From Hyaloscypha bicolor E (Eukaryota > Ascomycota > Leotiomycetes > Helotiales > Hyaloscyphaceae), in assembly GCF_002865645.1 (NCBI RefSeq), contig NW_020194615.1, positions 744,001 to 808,000 on the forward strand: 64,000 nt of DNA, written 5' to 3'. Positions 14,601 to 27,724 of the stretch are shown here, one piece after another. The notes beneath the pieces are model-generated. The model was not told the origin of the DNA. It saw only the letters and a list, made by a program, of their open reading frames with translations, and did not search any database. Every line of letters starts with the position of its first letter. The stretch's first letter is position 1. The position numbers were made by a program, and so were the translations under genes.

Positions 14601-15900
14601 TAGAAAAGCTATATATAATAGCCTAAGCTAAAAGTAATATCTAAATATTATAAGACGGCCTCTTTTTATATTATAGAAAACTTTATATTATAGAGAACGA
14701 AATAATTCCCGGACTATTTTTATAAATTGCTCTAATTTATAAAATATATAATAAACTTCTTTCTAGATATCTTAGATATATAAAGCTTTATTAGCTATTA
14801 AAGAAGTAATATTACTAGCTATTTATAAATAAGAATATTAATTAATACTATAGTAATTACTATATTTATAGGAGATTATATATATCTAGAAATAAAAAGC
14901 CTAATTTACTTTATTTCTTTTTAGTTTCTAATTACCTCTAATAATATATTATTATAGATTTCAAAAGCTATCTAAAAAGCAAATCGGGCTATAATATAAT
15001 TATTATATTCGTAAATTACTTATTTAAGTACCTAATTATAATTCTAGTATAAGATATAATTATAGTTAAGTAGCTAGTATTTCTATTTTTATTTTATATA
15101 GTATATTAAGTAAGTATTCTAGAAATAATTATATTAGATTAGAGATTCTAATTTATATCCGATTTTTAGAACGAATTCTATACGAGAATTAGTATAAAAC
15201 TCAAGCTTTTTATAGCTAATTATCCCTAAACAAATAAATAAATAAAAATTATTAATTAGTACTTTAATTAAAAATTATATCTATATATTAATTATTACTA
15301 GAATAACTAAAACAAATGAATTATTATAATTAATTATTAATAAGCCTCTCTTTAATATAAAACTATTAGCTAGTCTCTATTTATAACTAAAAAGAATTAT
15401 AAGCCTTATATTTCTCTAGACTAGAACTTTTTTATTAAAGCTAATTTACTTAAGAAAAAGCTAAATAGAAATAAAGCTAAAGTATTAGTAAATTAATTAT
15501 ATGAATTATAATAACTTATCTAAAGCTATATAAAATAAGTATAGGAATAATATATAATATAAGCTAATAAGTACTATTATCTAATTAATTTCAAAATCGG
15601 GAATAAAATATAAATTACTATAAAGTACTAGAAATCCAATTATCTAAGCTAGAAGCTAGAGAACTAAATAAAGAACCTATTTAAGATTCTAAAATAGTAT
15701 AATTACTTATTTCTCCTAAAACTACTAGAAATTATAAAGATATATCTAGTTTTTTATATAAAGAAGCTATAAAAAGACTCTTAGAATTCTTTACTAGGTT
15801 AAGTAAACCCGGAACTACTCTTATTAATACTAGAGAATAGTAAATAAAAGTATAGTATTAAACGGGTTATTATAATTAAGCTAATAAAAAATAGACTAAA
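11700..15900 (+). pseudogene. Dead gag-pol of Gypsy element
   Basis: Readable traces are as follows. A zinc knuckle at 11,761-11,805 reads K-Y-F-N-Y-N-K-F-G-Y-Y, where family cysteines and histidine have become tyrosine. A protease motif at 12,078-12,126 reads SLINTRANSYTFI (family DTGAN). RT at 13,056-13,205 reads DFIKTN-stop-ALFTSLVLFIKKANKD and then LYFYINFYYLNNIIQKN. An integrase HHCC remnant lies at 14,761-14,880. Another integrase segment near 15,592 resembles the family GDKVWLSTRNI region. Cys-to-Tyr and Arg-to-Tyr changes and Gln-to-stop codons fit C-to-T mutation. No function remains. Confidence 0.8.
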
Positions 15901-16255
15901 GTATAGAATTTAGTAAATTAGTTAGAATAAAGATCTAATATAATATCTAGCTTTAATATTAAGTAATAGCTTTCTGGTTTTATAAAGTTTCTATAATAAT
16001 AATATTATTATACTAGAACCTTTATAAAACCTATAATACTAGCTAAACTATATAAAAAATAATACTTATCTAGAATTATATAAAAATAATAATAAATCTT
16101 TCTAGGTTATATAATAAAGGTACTAGTCTTTTATATATAATATTTATATTCGAGATACTAGTTTTATTTTAGGAAAAAGTATAATATAAAATTAGATAGA
16201 TTAATAGCTTTTATAAAGCTCGGGAATAAGTTTATTATAAAAAGAAAAGTAATAT

Positions 16256-16529
16256 TATAATTCCTAGATATCTAGTATTTAAGATATCTTACTAAATACT
16301 AGATATTTCCTAGATATATATAATATAGTTACTTTATTAAAGAAATATACTTGAAATATACTAGAGGTATTTAGAAAACTAAGCCTCTTTAGAACTAGTA
16401 TACTATAAAGTATATATATTCCCTTATAGCCTTTTATATTCTAGTTTTTTCTTTCTTAGCTTTAAATTATCTTTATAAGAGATCTTTTATCTTATTTTCT
16501 AAGCCCTAAATATTATATCTATAATATTC
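16256..16529 (+). repeat. 3' LTR of Gypsy element
   Basis: Partner of the repeat at 9,825-10,097, in direct orientation. It carries the same ordered blocks, with more T and A than the 5' copy at several positions. Confidence 0.75.
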
Positions 16530-19500
16530 TTTATTTACTTATAATAGAACCAAGCTATATATTTTTTAAGTAGTAGTAATTTGTATTATATTTATAGAAT
16601 TATATTTTATTAATAATATCTTAAGAACTTTATAAATAGAGCTTTATTTATTTTCTTTAAATTCTAAAGTAAAGTTTATAAGAATCTCTATATTAACTAT
16701 TTAATAAAGCTATTACTTAATTATATAATAGTATACTAGCTTATTTATCTAGTCTAGTTTCTTAATCTTATAGTTCTATAAAAGTACTAAATAGTAATCT
16801 CTAATATTCCCAAATATTATAGATTATAGAAATACTAGTTTTAATTTTTTCTTAATTATAGATTAAATATCTTTATTCTAATTTTCTATATTAACTTAAT
16901 ATCTAATATAGTAATTCTCTATTTCCTTTAGTATAAGCTTATTAATTATAGGAAAAGGCCTAAAAGAAGCTATTATATTTATTTTAATTATTTTATTATT
17001 AAATAAATTAATCTTATTTCAGATATTCTTATTATTAGCTATTTTATAGAAAGTATTAAACTAGTCTATCTAGGAACTATAATTCTTTAGGATAATAATC
17101 TTTACTATAGCTTCTAATATAATTATAATTAAACTTTAGAAATTATAGAAGCTATAGAAATAGTTTCTATTAATTAGTTAATAATAGAAATATAAACTAA
17201 AATATAATTTTTTTAAAAATGAATTAAATAAGCTCTTAAATACTTTCTATAGTATACTAATTAGGAAGCTTATTAATATAAGACCGGGCTTATAACTAAT
17301 ATATATAAAGATTATAAAATAAAAAGTTATATTAAATTATAAAAGAATTAATTAAACTAGCTAGAAAAGAGCTTAAATGAAATATAAAGCTTTAGGAAAT
17401 AAGTATATAGATTCTAACTAAGTAAAGTAATTATACTAGCCCTAATTTAGTAATTCTTATTATAATACTTAGTTTTAAGTCTAATTATTATTAAGGAAGT
17501 TATAATCTAATCTAATATTATTAAATCTATTATAATAATAGAAATAAAGTAAGAAAATAAGATTTAAAGATTAATAATTTCCTATATTTTAAGAATTTAA
17601 AACTAAGAAGAAAAAAGTAAGATATAGTAATAAATAAGTAGATATAGCTAAAACTACTAAAATACTAAGCTTTAAAAATAAGCTTAATTTGAATTATAGC
17701 TTAGAACTTTAGCTAAAATTAATTTCTTTAACTAAAACTAACTATATAATACTAGTTATTATATTTGTTATATATTTCTGAAATACTTATTTCTAGCTAT
17801 ATTAATTTTACTTAAATAATTATATAAAGTAATATATCTTTTTTATTATTACTAAAATAATTAATATTTAAGATTTAGCTTTTTCTTTTTTCTATTTCTT
17901 AGAAAAGTTTTTTTTAAAATACTTTTTTATAATAATAGTATTAATCTACTTTTATAAATACCTTAATTCTTTTATAGTTTTAGCTTTATTAGAGTTTTAT
18001 TAAACTTATTTAGTATATTTAAAATACTTTATATTTTTTAAAAAGTATTCTTTTTATTTATAAGTCTAATAAACTATATTTAAAATAAAACTAATACTTT
18101 ATTAAAGCCTTAAAGAAATTAAAGTATTATCTAAGGGTTTTTTATATAATTTTCGAAACTTATTCTTTCTTTTTTAATAGCCTTATAAATTAGAATTTAC
18201 TAAATTAAAGTTTTTAGAAATAAAGTTACTTTTATTAAACTTTTTTATTTTTATTTTTCTTAATTTAGAATAAATAATATATTTTACTTTTTAAGCTTTT
18301 TTAAGCTATTCGAAAATAAATATTATTTTATTTCCTAAAAAAAATAGATATAAATATCTAATAAGTCTTATAATTAGATAAAATAATATTAAGAGTTTAA
18401 ATTTAATCTTTTTTAGAATATAAATTCTAATTAATTTCGAAACTAATTATTTAAATATAAAAATTAGTAATTATTTTATTATTTTTCTAATAAAAATTTC
18501 GGAGTTCTTTAAAAATATCTTATTAATAGATTTAAAGTACTTAAAATATATTAGCTAAATAGATCTTAAATTACTTTTAATAGACTTTATATAATAATAG
18601 GCTTTATTTTATTATAGCCTTTTAAGTATTATAAAATTTGTTCTTAAAAGTATTTATAATAAAATTAATTCTAGAAAAGTATTTATTATAAGTTTAAAAT
18701 TAAGTTCTAAAAACCGCTTTTTAGAAAAATATAAATGTTTTTTATTTTTTAAGAAACTTTTTATAATATAAATTAGATATCCGGATTTTAAAAAGCTTCT
18801 TTTAATTTAAATATATCTTTAGAATATTATATAATAGCTTCTAATAAATAGTATTGAGATTAATTTTAAAGCTTATTATATTAGAAAAAGAAATAGATTC
18901 TAATTCTATTTTAAGAAGTTTTCTAGTAAAAATTACTAAAAAAGATAAAATAAATTTATAAATAAAGTTTTTATAAAATATAATAAACTATAAAGTATTT
19001 TTGAAAATATTTTTATATTATTCTAATTATAGAATATATTAGTTAATTATATTTACTAATTCTTGTTTTTATTAAAGTACTTTAATTTTAGTATATAAGT
19101 TCTATTTTATAACTTAAATAATAATAATTTAGATATTAATTTTAAAATCTTAATTATTACCGGAATTATTTCTATTATTATTACTAGCTTTTAGAGGCTT
19201 TTAAAGAATTCTATTAAAAGTATTAAATAAGTCTTTACTATTACTTATATTAAAATTAATCTAATTAATTTCTTTTATAGAAATAGCTTTAGTAAAAAGT
19301 TATATATTTTATAGATTTCGAGATATAATTACTTATTAAACTATTTCCTTTAAGAATAAAGAAATTAGCTTATAAGGTATTTATTTATAAGTAATAAAAT
19401 AATAGAATAAATTAGTAAGTTATAAAACTATAATATTAAATTTAATATAAAACTAATTTTTATTTCTTTTATAAAGTTCAGGAAAGCCTTCTCTAAATAA

Positions 19501-20750
19501 AAAGTTCTAATAATATATATATATAATTAGTAATTTATAAGCCTAATACTTATAATATAAATAATTATTAATTATAATATTAAAGGGCTACTAATTTCCC
19601 TAATTAATATCTATAATATTTGAAGTTTATTATATATTTTTAAATTATATATAATTCTATATATATTATAACTTTTATATTAATTCTGAACTTTAATAAA
19701 TATCCTAAAAACAAATAAGTTAGCTAGCTATTTCTTAATATTATTTTCTAGAATAATATTATAATAGCTTTTCTAATAATATAAATTTATAATATTAAAG
19801 TCTAGTTTCTTTATTTTATTATATTAAAGCTTTTTATTTAATATACTTATAATAATAATATTTATTTCCGAACTATTTATAATAGCTTCAAAAATATTAG
19901 TTATAAAAATAAATACTAAATAAGTTTTTCTTATTTAATATTAATAAACTATAATTAATTATTATTTTATTTAGTTTTAAATTAGTAAACTAAAATTTAT
20001 TTTTTTATTTTTATTTTAAATTAGTAAATTGTAATTAATTCTTTTTATAAAAAGAGCTAGTTCTTTTACTTTTATTAATATTAAAATAATAATATTTTCT
20101 TTAATTAAAGGCCAAATTCCGAGATTAAATAAATTATAAAGAATAAAAGTCTTTTTTCTTTTAATTAATAAATAACTAATTACTAGAAAAGAAGTATTAT
20201 TTACTTTAATTAAAAGCCGGACTTTAAGATTAATTAAATTACAAAAAATATTATACTTTTAGTTAAGATCTCTAGTTCTTTTTAATTCGAGAAAGTTATT
20301 AATATTAAAAGCAATATTTTGTTTTTGCTTTTTAAAAACAAATATAAGTTCTTTACTAGTAATATTATATTATATTTATAAGCTAAATTAAATAAGCTTA
20401 ATATTATATAATAATAAGATTAATATAATAAATAAAGGCTTAAAGTTTAATAAATCTTATATATTAAGAATATTAAGCTAGAAAGCAAAAAAGAAAGTAA
20501 TGCCTTAATCTTTAGTAATACTTTACTTATATTTTCTAATATAGTTCTCTATTTTAGATCCATTTTTTTAATTTCTATTTCTAGTAAATTATATAATTAT
20601 ACTAGCTATTATATAATATACTATATAATACGTTATAAAATACGAATCTAATAACTTAAATCTTATATAATTATGCCTGACTCTATTATTATATAATATA
20701 AATAATTATAATTTTGCTCTAGCTTAGTCTCAGTTCCAGAAGTATACTAA
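16530..20750. other. Unassigned RIP-mutated sequence
   Basis: The sequence is extremely AT-rich with no readable protein motif that I could assign on either strand. Toward the right (about 19,940-20,320) short blocks recur, for example TTTTAAATTAGTAAA twice near 19,975-20,030 and CTTTAATTAAA(A/G)GCC with an AGATTAA(A/T)TAAATTA follow-on near 20,098 and 20,205. This suggests an old degenerate tandem array. Confidence 0.5.
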
Positions 20751-21274
20751 AAAACAAGGCTTCTAAATATAATACCAGGAAGTTCGCTAAAGCCAAGTCA
20801 AAAAGCTGTCTCGGGCCTGCTAGTAATGAAAACTCGAATCAAGTTGCGGACTTTACTAAAGATCCGTAGAATAGTTCGAATAACCTAATTACTAACTCAA
20901 TTATCAAGGGCACCCGATGACGAGGACCAGAACAGATGAGAAGAGACAGGACAACAAAGGGGGGGAATATAAGAAGACAAAGAATGGAGATCTGGACTGG
21001 AGCCGCCTTCATTCGAGTGGCATCGATTGCCGCCCATTTTGAAACATTCAAAAACGAGGAGCATCCAAGAAAATATCCGGGGTGAGTTTTCACTCGCAGA
21101 ACGACCGAGCGTCACTCATTCCAATCCCAAGTCAATCACCCGATTTGAACTTATTTCTATTAACTCACAAAAGCTGAACAATAACGACGCCATTAACTTA
21201 TTTCATTTCCAAAAGGAAAGAATGCTATTTATATACACCGCTCCCAATGCCAACCCTTACCCCCCTTCCCTCAC
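20751..21274. other. Transition from AT block to gene island
   Basis: Base composition changes to normal here. No protein-coding gene is convincing. The segment probably holds the 3' flank of the next minus-strand gene. Confidence 0.5.
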
Positions 21275-22692
21275 TTAACCACCCACAGGCTTCCTCGTCG
21301 GGCTCACACCTCCGGGACTCATCTGCCCCGGCGTCAAGTACGTCTGCCCCGGACTCCCACCCGGCGGACTCATCCCCCCACTCCCCGGCCCCGGACTCAT
21401 CGTCCGCCCACTCAGCGAGCTCATATGCGCCTGACTCACCATCTCGGGGCTCTTCGGGCTCTCCATCTCCGCAATCATCTGCCCACCGATTTCCCCGCCT
21501 CCCATGCCGCCCTGGTTTGCAGCCGAGTGCCAGTAGCCCTGCGGATTCCCATCGTCCGGATGGGGGTTCGACATGTAGCTCGTATGTGGATCTGTATAAC
21601 TTGGCGCCTGGTACGAGGCGTTGGAGGGGTTCGGGACGTAGGGGTTAGAAAGTGCGGGGTCGGGTCTCTGCTTTCGGCGGAGGAGGAAAATGATGCCGCC
21701 GATGAAGGCGAAGAGGACAGCGGCGCCGCCAATGGACGCTCCTGCAATGCCGCCCGCGCTGAGCTTTGATGAGTCGTGGGTGGCGGCGGCGGCGGCGGAT
21801 GATTGTGTAGCTGGGGAGGAGGAGGCGGGAGAGGAAGATGTTGATTGTGGGGGAGATGTTGATGCGGGACCTGTTCCTGAGCTGGATGCTACTCCGTTGG
21901 GGCCGAGATTTTCGTAAGGGGCACAATCTGGACTCGGGAATGCTAAGGGACAGGATGGATCTTGACATAGAGAATAGAGGTGGGTTCCGGAAGGTGGCGC
22001 GCAACGTACGTTGAATTGCGCATTCATTTGGGTGTTCAATGATTGGGCATCGTTGTCGGAGAATCCGAAGTGTTGCGAGGAGAGAGTCAGTTGGTTGATA
22101 AAGTGGCCTATGTCTGTGTGGTTGAGGTCCATGAATTTGTGCACGTAGGCTAGGTCGAGGAAGCCGCCTGGGGTCGGGGGTTGTGGCGCTGGGAGGGTGC
22201 AGCCGTAGACGTGTTGGAAAGCCGACTCCCAGTGGGCGAAGAGCCTCCTGTTCAAGAGTCAGATATGATATTCTCAATAATAAAAGGGGGTACACACGCT
22301 TCATTCGACCCATTTGTGAACGTGAGGTTCGGTGTCGAGCCTGCCAAGAACGCATACAACGGAGCCGTCCCTCCTCCATCAAGCCAATCAATACCCACAG
22401 CTTGGTTGTTTAAATTCGTAGAATCCTTCACTCCGTTGAACCAAGGCTGGAGATCAACAGGGGTTCCGATAAAATTCCCTGGGTTGAAGATTCCCGTAAT
22501 GCTGGAGTTGACGTTGGAGAGCGGCCCGGCTCCGCCAAACGCGAGCGCCAAAATCGACTGCATAAGCTTAAGCTGCGTCGCAGTTGAGTTGGAGCCATAG
22601 TTGACGATGGCGTAGTAGTCACAAATCGTCGCGTTCTGCGGACGCTGAGCAGAACTCACTCCGAGGAGGAGGAGGACAACAGCGAACAACAT
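21275..22692 (-). CDS. Secreted-stalk single-pass membrane protein, conserved fungal family
   Basis: There are two exons (22,692-22,298 and 22,247-21,275) around a 50-bp GT-AG intron, giving 455 residues. The protein has a signal peptide (about residues 1-15). A conserved extracellular part of about 230 residues carries PWFNG, GIDWLDGGG, YVHKFMDLNHT, HFINQLTLSS and RCAPP blocks with several cysteines and N-glycosylation sites. A Ser/Thr/Ala-rich stalk (about 250-290) follows, then one transmembrane helix (about 297-321) with an RRK stop-transfer, and a Pro/Gly/Ser-rich cytoplasmic tail. This layout suggests a cell-surface receptor or sensor, but no function is known to me for the ectodomain; the role is inference. 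The start ATG is the first in frame and leads directly into the signal peptide. Confidence 0.8.
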
Positions 22693-23877
22693 GGCGACCT
22701 GGAGATCAGTAAAATGGCAGATCCTGCGTGAAGATTTCTTCGATTGGGAGGGAATGCGTATTTACATGCGGAAGACTTCAGCCTCGTGCGTATGATTAGT
22801 CCCCTTTAAGATTCTGTGGCTTTCTCAACGGGCCAGACCCTTGAAGAACACAATGCTCCGCTTGCCTTACGGGTAAAGTTCTCTCCGTTCTGTTTTGGAA
22901 AGGATCAAGAAGCTTTGACTGGGCAGGGCTGTCGATAGTGGGCGCCGTTCATGATGATTTGTTGATGGTGCGGCTGAGGGAAAAGGCTGGCAGCCAGTGG
23001 CTTGGATGGCGTCGAATGAGGGTTGAGGACGTCTTGAGATTTGGAAGGCCAACCGCTGATTCGACAAACAGCCGAGACAATTGGGAAATTTGATTCGAGA
23101 AGCGGGAGCGGTGGGTGGTGTGACCCAGGGAATGGCTACTGTCAAACCAATGGAAGTTGACCCGATGTCCGAAGCATTGCAGCCGCTCCGACGAATGTAA
23201 AAGGCTTTGGGGCTATCGCCTTGGCCAGAGATCGAATGAAGGAAAGAGGATTGAACAAATGCTTGGAATATTGGAAATTGCTTGGGACAATCTTGAAGAA
23301 AGGGAAATACAGTGGAACGTTTCTCTAGAGGGAGTGGTGTTGGCTCTTATCTAGGATGAAGCTGTGAATTCAACGTGAATGACTGAGAGCTTTCCAGCTC
23401 AGGAATCTCGTACTCCAGGAGGGGTTTCCCCTTTCGGCTTGGCATGCATGTTCTAGATCCATGCAGGATGTGGAAGCTGCGCCCATTGGTGGGACAGAAG
23501 ACAACGCACGATGGTGGTGAAGTGTCGGCATTTTAAGGTTGATCATGTGACAGAGTCAATCGAGTCCATATGCATTCAAGGAGCATACGCTGCAGAAGCA
23601 ATTGTGAGAGTGAGAATGAGAGTCACAACGAACTAGAACAGACTGGAAAAGGGGGTATCCACAAACGGTATCCGACAAGGCAAGAAAACCCATCCACACG
23701 TGTTCTTTGGCAACGCCGTGAAAATGTTCCGCCCTGCCATCTTTTGAACGCCAAAATTAGCCAGCCTGTCCAATGAAAAACCGCAAAGAGCAAAGAAGCG
23801 CGCCAGAAGGCAAATTGGTAAGTCTTAGACCTCTCTGGGTCTGTAAAATAGCGGAGAATAAGTACTCTCGGAATATT
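22693..23877. other. Intergenic region
   Basis: About 1.2 kb holding the promoter side of the membrane-protein gene and the 3' side of the next minus-strand gene. Short open frames on both strands have no recognisable domain, so nothing is called. Confidence 0.5.
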
Positions 23878-25573
23878 TCACCACCAACTCCCAGACCTGT
23901 TCGTCCTCCTCCTTTCCACAAACTCCTCCAAGTCCCCCACTTCACTTTCTGGAACAGTGATTGTAAGGACACGTTCCGGATGATGGCCCGGCGCATGCAA
24001 CAAATGTCGATGTCGATGTCCGTGTCGATGCCAATCATCCTGGTGATATCGCCGACGCACGATACCTCGTTCATCTATGATCGTGTCCACCTCATCATCG
24101 ATGCTTTCGTCATCTCCAACGCTGTTGTTATTGATGTGGTTTTCGATGAAGACAGGAGTGTGATGTACCGAAGAGGCTTCGGTGGAGTCTGAGCCGGGCA
24201 AGTCAGGACAGGAGTGTGTCCGCCGAACGGGAAACCTATGGTGATGATGACGGGGTGGAAGTGGCTGTGGCCGCGACTGTGGAGGTTAGATTAAAAATTG
24301 AAACGGGTCGATTGCCATAGTGCCGAGAGGAAGTAGTAAGTGCTGCTTAAGTTGATTAACCTGTCTTAGAATTCTCCCTCAAGCCGGCACCTGCTCCCTC
24401 TTAGAAGAGACGAACGAGAAGCGAGACTTACTCGTGATGATGATCGAAAACGGGCACCTCAAGCAGCCTCGTACTGCCACCTCGGCCCCCCGCTCCCATT
24501 CTATATCCCGATGCGATGGCATTGGAATTAAGGTTTATACGCAAAGGTATCCTCTCATGGCTTGTCCTGGGAGTAATTGCTCGAGAGAGGTGACTAATCA
24601 CATGCGCTAGGTCATGCATCTTTTGAATCGGATCCTCGTCCAATTTTGACTCCAACATTCGCTCAACAACCAAGTCGCGCCTATGATCAATCCTTTCCTT
24701 CTCATACAATCGTTTCTCATTGTGCTCCTCGAGCTTCTCCAAGTCTTTGTTATTATCCTTCTCCATATCTTCGAGTTTTCCCAAGTCCTTCTTTTTCTTC
24801 ACATCGAACTCCATCTTGGCTTTCTTGAGCTTATCCTCATCCTCTTTTCTTTTGATCCGTATTCTCTCCATCAACGCAAGTCGGGCGTCCATTTCCGCAA
24901 AGGTCCATGGTATCCCATCCCGAATTCTCTCCCATTGCATACTCAACTCGTGGAAATGCGTATGCTCATGGCTGTGATGGGCATCATGGTCCCAGCCATG
25001 AGCGAGAAAACGTGAGAGATGACAGTGGTGGTAATGGTGATGATGTCGCGATGATGGCTCGGCTATAGCTTGCAGTTGAAGGTTGGCGTCCTCGATCTGT
25101 GTAATGTATCTAGCGAATTCGGTTCCTCCGACATCTGCGATGAATTATAATGTGCTTGCTGGGGGAGGGAGTAATCTACCGTCAATACCGTCGGGATCAG
25201 AGCGATAGAGCCTGGGAAATCTACCCGCTTCCCCTGAGATGAAACCAGAACCGGCTCGAAGTGTAATTTCGAGCTCATCGAGTACTGACGTTCTGTGATG
25301 GTCTCTGCCCGAATTCCATTTTCTCCTAATATCCTCGCAACATGTGAGGTATCTGCCGATATCGGTTATGCATTGGTCGACCTGATGGCCGAATGTTGAA
25401 ACAGTGGGTAGAGGTGTCTCTGACGATATGGAGAGTGGGATATCTTTGATTTTCGTGAGTAAGTTTTAACTTTTTGATGTTTTCGGATGACAGTCATGAT
25501 TGGTAAACAATGCGGTTAATATTTGTTTGATGTTAATTGGGATAGCAAAGGATCTCTGATATAAGTCATCCAT
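23878..25573 (-). CDS. Coiled-coil, His-rich conserved fungal protein of unknown function
   Basis: Reconstructed exons are 25,573-25,492, 25,443-25,180 and 25,134-24,432, then one or more 3' exons ending at 23,878. The N-terminal half reads through a block typical of an uncharacterised fungal family, with TFGHQVDQC, DIGRYLTCCEDIRRKW and LDELEITLRAGSGF. A His-rich stretch follows, then a Lys/Glu-rich coiled coil, and in the last exon an acidic patch (DDESIDDEVD), another His/Arg-rich run and a VGDLEEFVERRR block. The donor at 24,431 (GTAAGT) and the acceptor at 24,277 (CCACAG) are strong, but joining them puts the last exon out of the frame that reads through; an acceptor near 24,231 would restore it. 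The 3' structure is therefore uncertain. A scaffold-like cytoplasmic or nuclear role is a guess. Confidence 0.65.
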
Positions 25574-27724
25574 TTTGGCGCTTCGTCGGGGCTGAAGCCT
25601 CGTCAGACCACTAGGACTTGGTGTGGCACAGGACCCAGAGATCTCAACAAGAGATTTGAAGCCAAAAAGAGGGTATATTAAGACCCATATGAAGCTCAAT
25701 ATATCAACCACACGCCACACTCATGAAATAAACACAGCATGTTGGCCAGCCAAGGCAACTGGAACCCCATGAGTGATTTCACTCCGGATGCAGAGCAGAT
25801 AGACGGCGATTCTGGGCGTGATTGAACCCCGCTATTGGGGACGAACCGGGGGACGAAGGGGCAGGCGAAGCCATCAATCTGGTGGGGAGAGCTGTGGTTG
25901 CCGACGATTGGGTGACTGTCATGCCATCGAAGACGAAATGCGGTGGCTGACGGAAAGAAAGAGAAAGGCGGCGATGCTTGGCCAAAAACATTCTACCGCA
26001 GAATTACATCATCCCTGGGCTGATCTTTGTGCATGCACCCTTGACAGCGTCAATCGCCCGTGATGGAAAAGCACCCCACAACGGGACAGCGAGGGTCAGG
26101 TCGCCCCACGAGTGGTGCGCACGCCAAGACGAATGGCGAGTGGCTGGAACCGGAGGCCGTGTCGATGTCGCATACCCTTTTGAGCCATTTTTCATGTGAA
26201 GCAGGAGGATGGGAAAAGAGGAGAACAGCCACCGTGTTTCGCAAGCATGGGGCTGGTGTTGCCGGGCCACTGTCGTTGGTGTTGTGTTTACGCAGAAGAG
26301 AATACAAAGACGTCGGTGGCTGGAAACGTGGGGCTGGGGGCTGGAATTGTGGTTGGGTGGCTTGTTGCTGCCTGAGTGCCTGAGTACCTGAGTCTCTGGG
26401 TGCCAGCATGCCAGCGTCCCAGCCTGCCAACGTGCCAACCTGCCAGAGTGCCTGGAGGTTTTTCGGGCCGACGACTTGGGCCAGAAGCCGCCGAGAGTGA
26501 GTGGGAGGTTGAGAAGTGAGACGCAGCAAAAGTGTCCTCGTCATGTTGTCTTTCCTTCCATACCCCATCCCCTCACACTTCGCTGCCCACACTTCACCGA
26601 CCACCAACCTCATCCCCGCCTCGTATATTTCAGTTAGTGCCAATACTGGCTCTCCACGGGCGAGGTCCAAAGCACCTGCATCAATCTCTGCCGGAATAAT
26701 CGACGCTCTTACACACCGAAACTACCCCGCTAAAAGATGCTGACCTGTCCCCGGCTGCCAGCCCCCGCACCGAGCTCGAGCTCGACTCAGCCCAGCTCCC
26801 TCCTTTCTTCGCCTGCAACAGGGCACCGGCACGGGCATCACCACTCGCGGCCCTTTCCCATGGCATAGTCTCCTCGATTGTCCCGAGTGCAGACGTTGGA
26901 GTGATAGCAGAGGTCACCGTGGCCCACTAGGACTAGGACCAGCGCAGCAATGGCCCCTTGGCCCCTCAGCCTAGCCATCCCCATTCGTATTCGAACTTCG
27001 AAGCTTCCTGTCCCCCTGCTTGTTTCCCATCGAGCAGCTGCTCGCCTCCGCACGATCACCGGCTCCGTGGCCCCCGATTCAGCTAGCCCTGAGCCGTGCA
27101 GGAATGGTGCAGCACTGGCGCAGAGCAGTTGTACAGGAGTGCCAGTCGAAGGCCCACACCGGGCCACTTGCGTGCGGATGGCGTTGTCTGCCCAGCCCCT
27201 GATTAGCCGGCCCATTCCAAGCCCGTGCAACATCACCACCTGCCTCAACACCAAAGGACAGAGATCTTCTAGTTTCCCCAGCGATCGGTTTCTAAACGGC
27301 AAAACATCCCAATTGATCCGGGATGTGATAGGTCACCCGTCCGTCAGCGAGTGCGACCTTCCTCAGCAAATCCCACCTCTGGGATGCCATTTCAGGGAAG
27401 ACTTTTCGCCCGGCGTCAGATGGTGCGAGTGCAGCCCCATCTGGAAATCCACAACGCCGTCATCGCGTAGGCGTCGAACACTCCAACACACATGTTCCCC
27501 ATCCTCGCAAAAGAAACGCACCCTATTCTTCCGCCGGTAGTGCCGTCGTCGAGTCGTGCTGGTCCGTAGTCAGATCATCGCACTACATAAGGGGATTCCT
27601 GCCTCCCCCTTTCCCAAGCCTTCTATTAGCCCTCCTCCCAGAATATTTAATTCTGCGTTTCTCAAAGGCAATTGTCACTCGCTTTCATACCCGTCTTCTC
27701 AACTGCACTGTTCACTCGCTCAAC
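25574..27724. other. Intergenic region upstream of the PIR gene
   Basis: About 2.1 kb between divergent starts (coiled-coil gene on minus, PIR gene on plus). Overlapping open frames exist on both strands around 26.0-27.5 kb, but their composition is that of GC-rich noncoding DNA and no domain is visible. A short degenerate repeat lies at 26,370-26,455. The stretch just before the PIR start is pyrimidine-rich, as in fungal promoters and leaders. Confidence 0.5.
26370..26455. repeat. Degenerate 8-11 bp tandem repeats (CCTGAGTG / TGCCAGC type)
   Basis: Adjacent runs of GCCTGAGT, ACCTGAGT and then repeated GTGCCAGC, TGCCAGCG, CCTGCCAACG and TGCCAACC units are visible. The array is imperfect and noncoding. 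Confidence 0.5.

Larger units (their letters stand above)
9825..16529 (+). mobile_element. Ty3/Gypsy LTR retrotransposon, RIP-inactivated
   Basis: Two direct repeats of about 270 bp, offset by 6,432 bp, bound the element. Between them, in the order expected for Ty3/Gypsy on the plus strand, are a decayed CCHC knuckle (about 11,760), aspartic protease motif (about 12,080), reverse transcriptase (about 13,056-13,205), an integrase zinc-finger region (about 14,760-14,880) and an integrase C-terminal region (about 15,590). Length about 6.7 kb is typical. All frames carry many stops, most explained by C-to-T changes on either strand. Confidence 0.85.
1..20750. repeat. AT-rich RIP-degraded repeat block (left AT isochore)
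   Basis: The stretch is dominated by A and T, and CA and TG dinucleotides are nearly absent while CT, AG and TA are abundant. That is the pattern left by repeat-induced point mutation (CpA to TpA on both strands). No intact reading frame is visible. Fossils that can still be read are an hAT element, a long inverted repeat and a Gypsy LTR retrotransposon, listed separately. The remaining parts (1-4,070, 7,340-8,340, 8,790-9,825 and 16,530-20,750) hold no gene I can recognise. Composition returns to normal between about 20,700 and 20,850. Confidence 0.9.

Noticed and set aside
22867..23776. Several 60-90 codon frames
   Set aside because: Mutually overlapping on both strands without domain or codon-use support.
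26050..26670. 206-codon open frame on minus
   Set aside because: Overlaps other open frames on both strands, carries a tandem-repeat segment, and has no domain or convincing start. GC-rich noncoding DNA explains it.
26950..27540. 196-codon open frame on plus upstream of the PIR gene
   Set aside because: Low-information composition, no domain, and it competes with a minus-strand frame in the same place. More likely promoter sequence.
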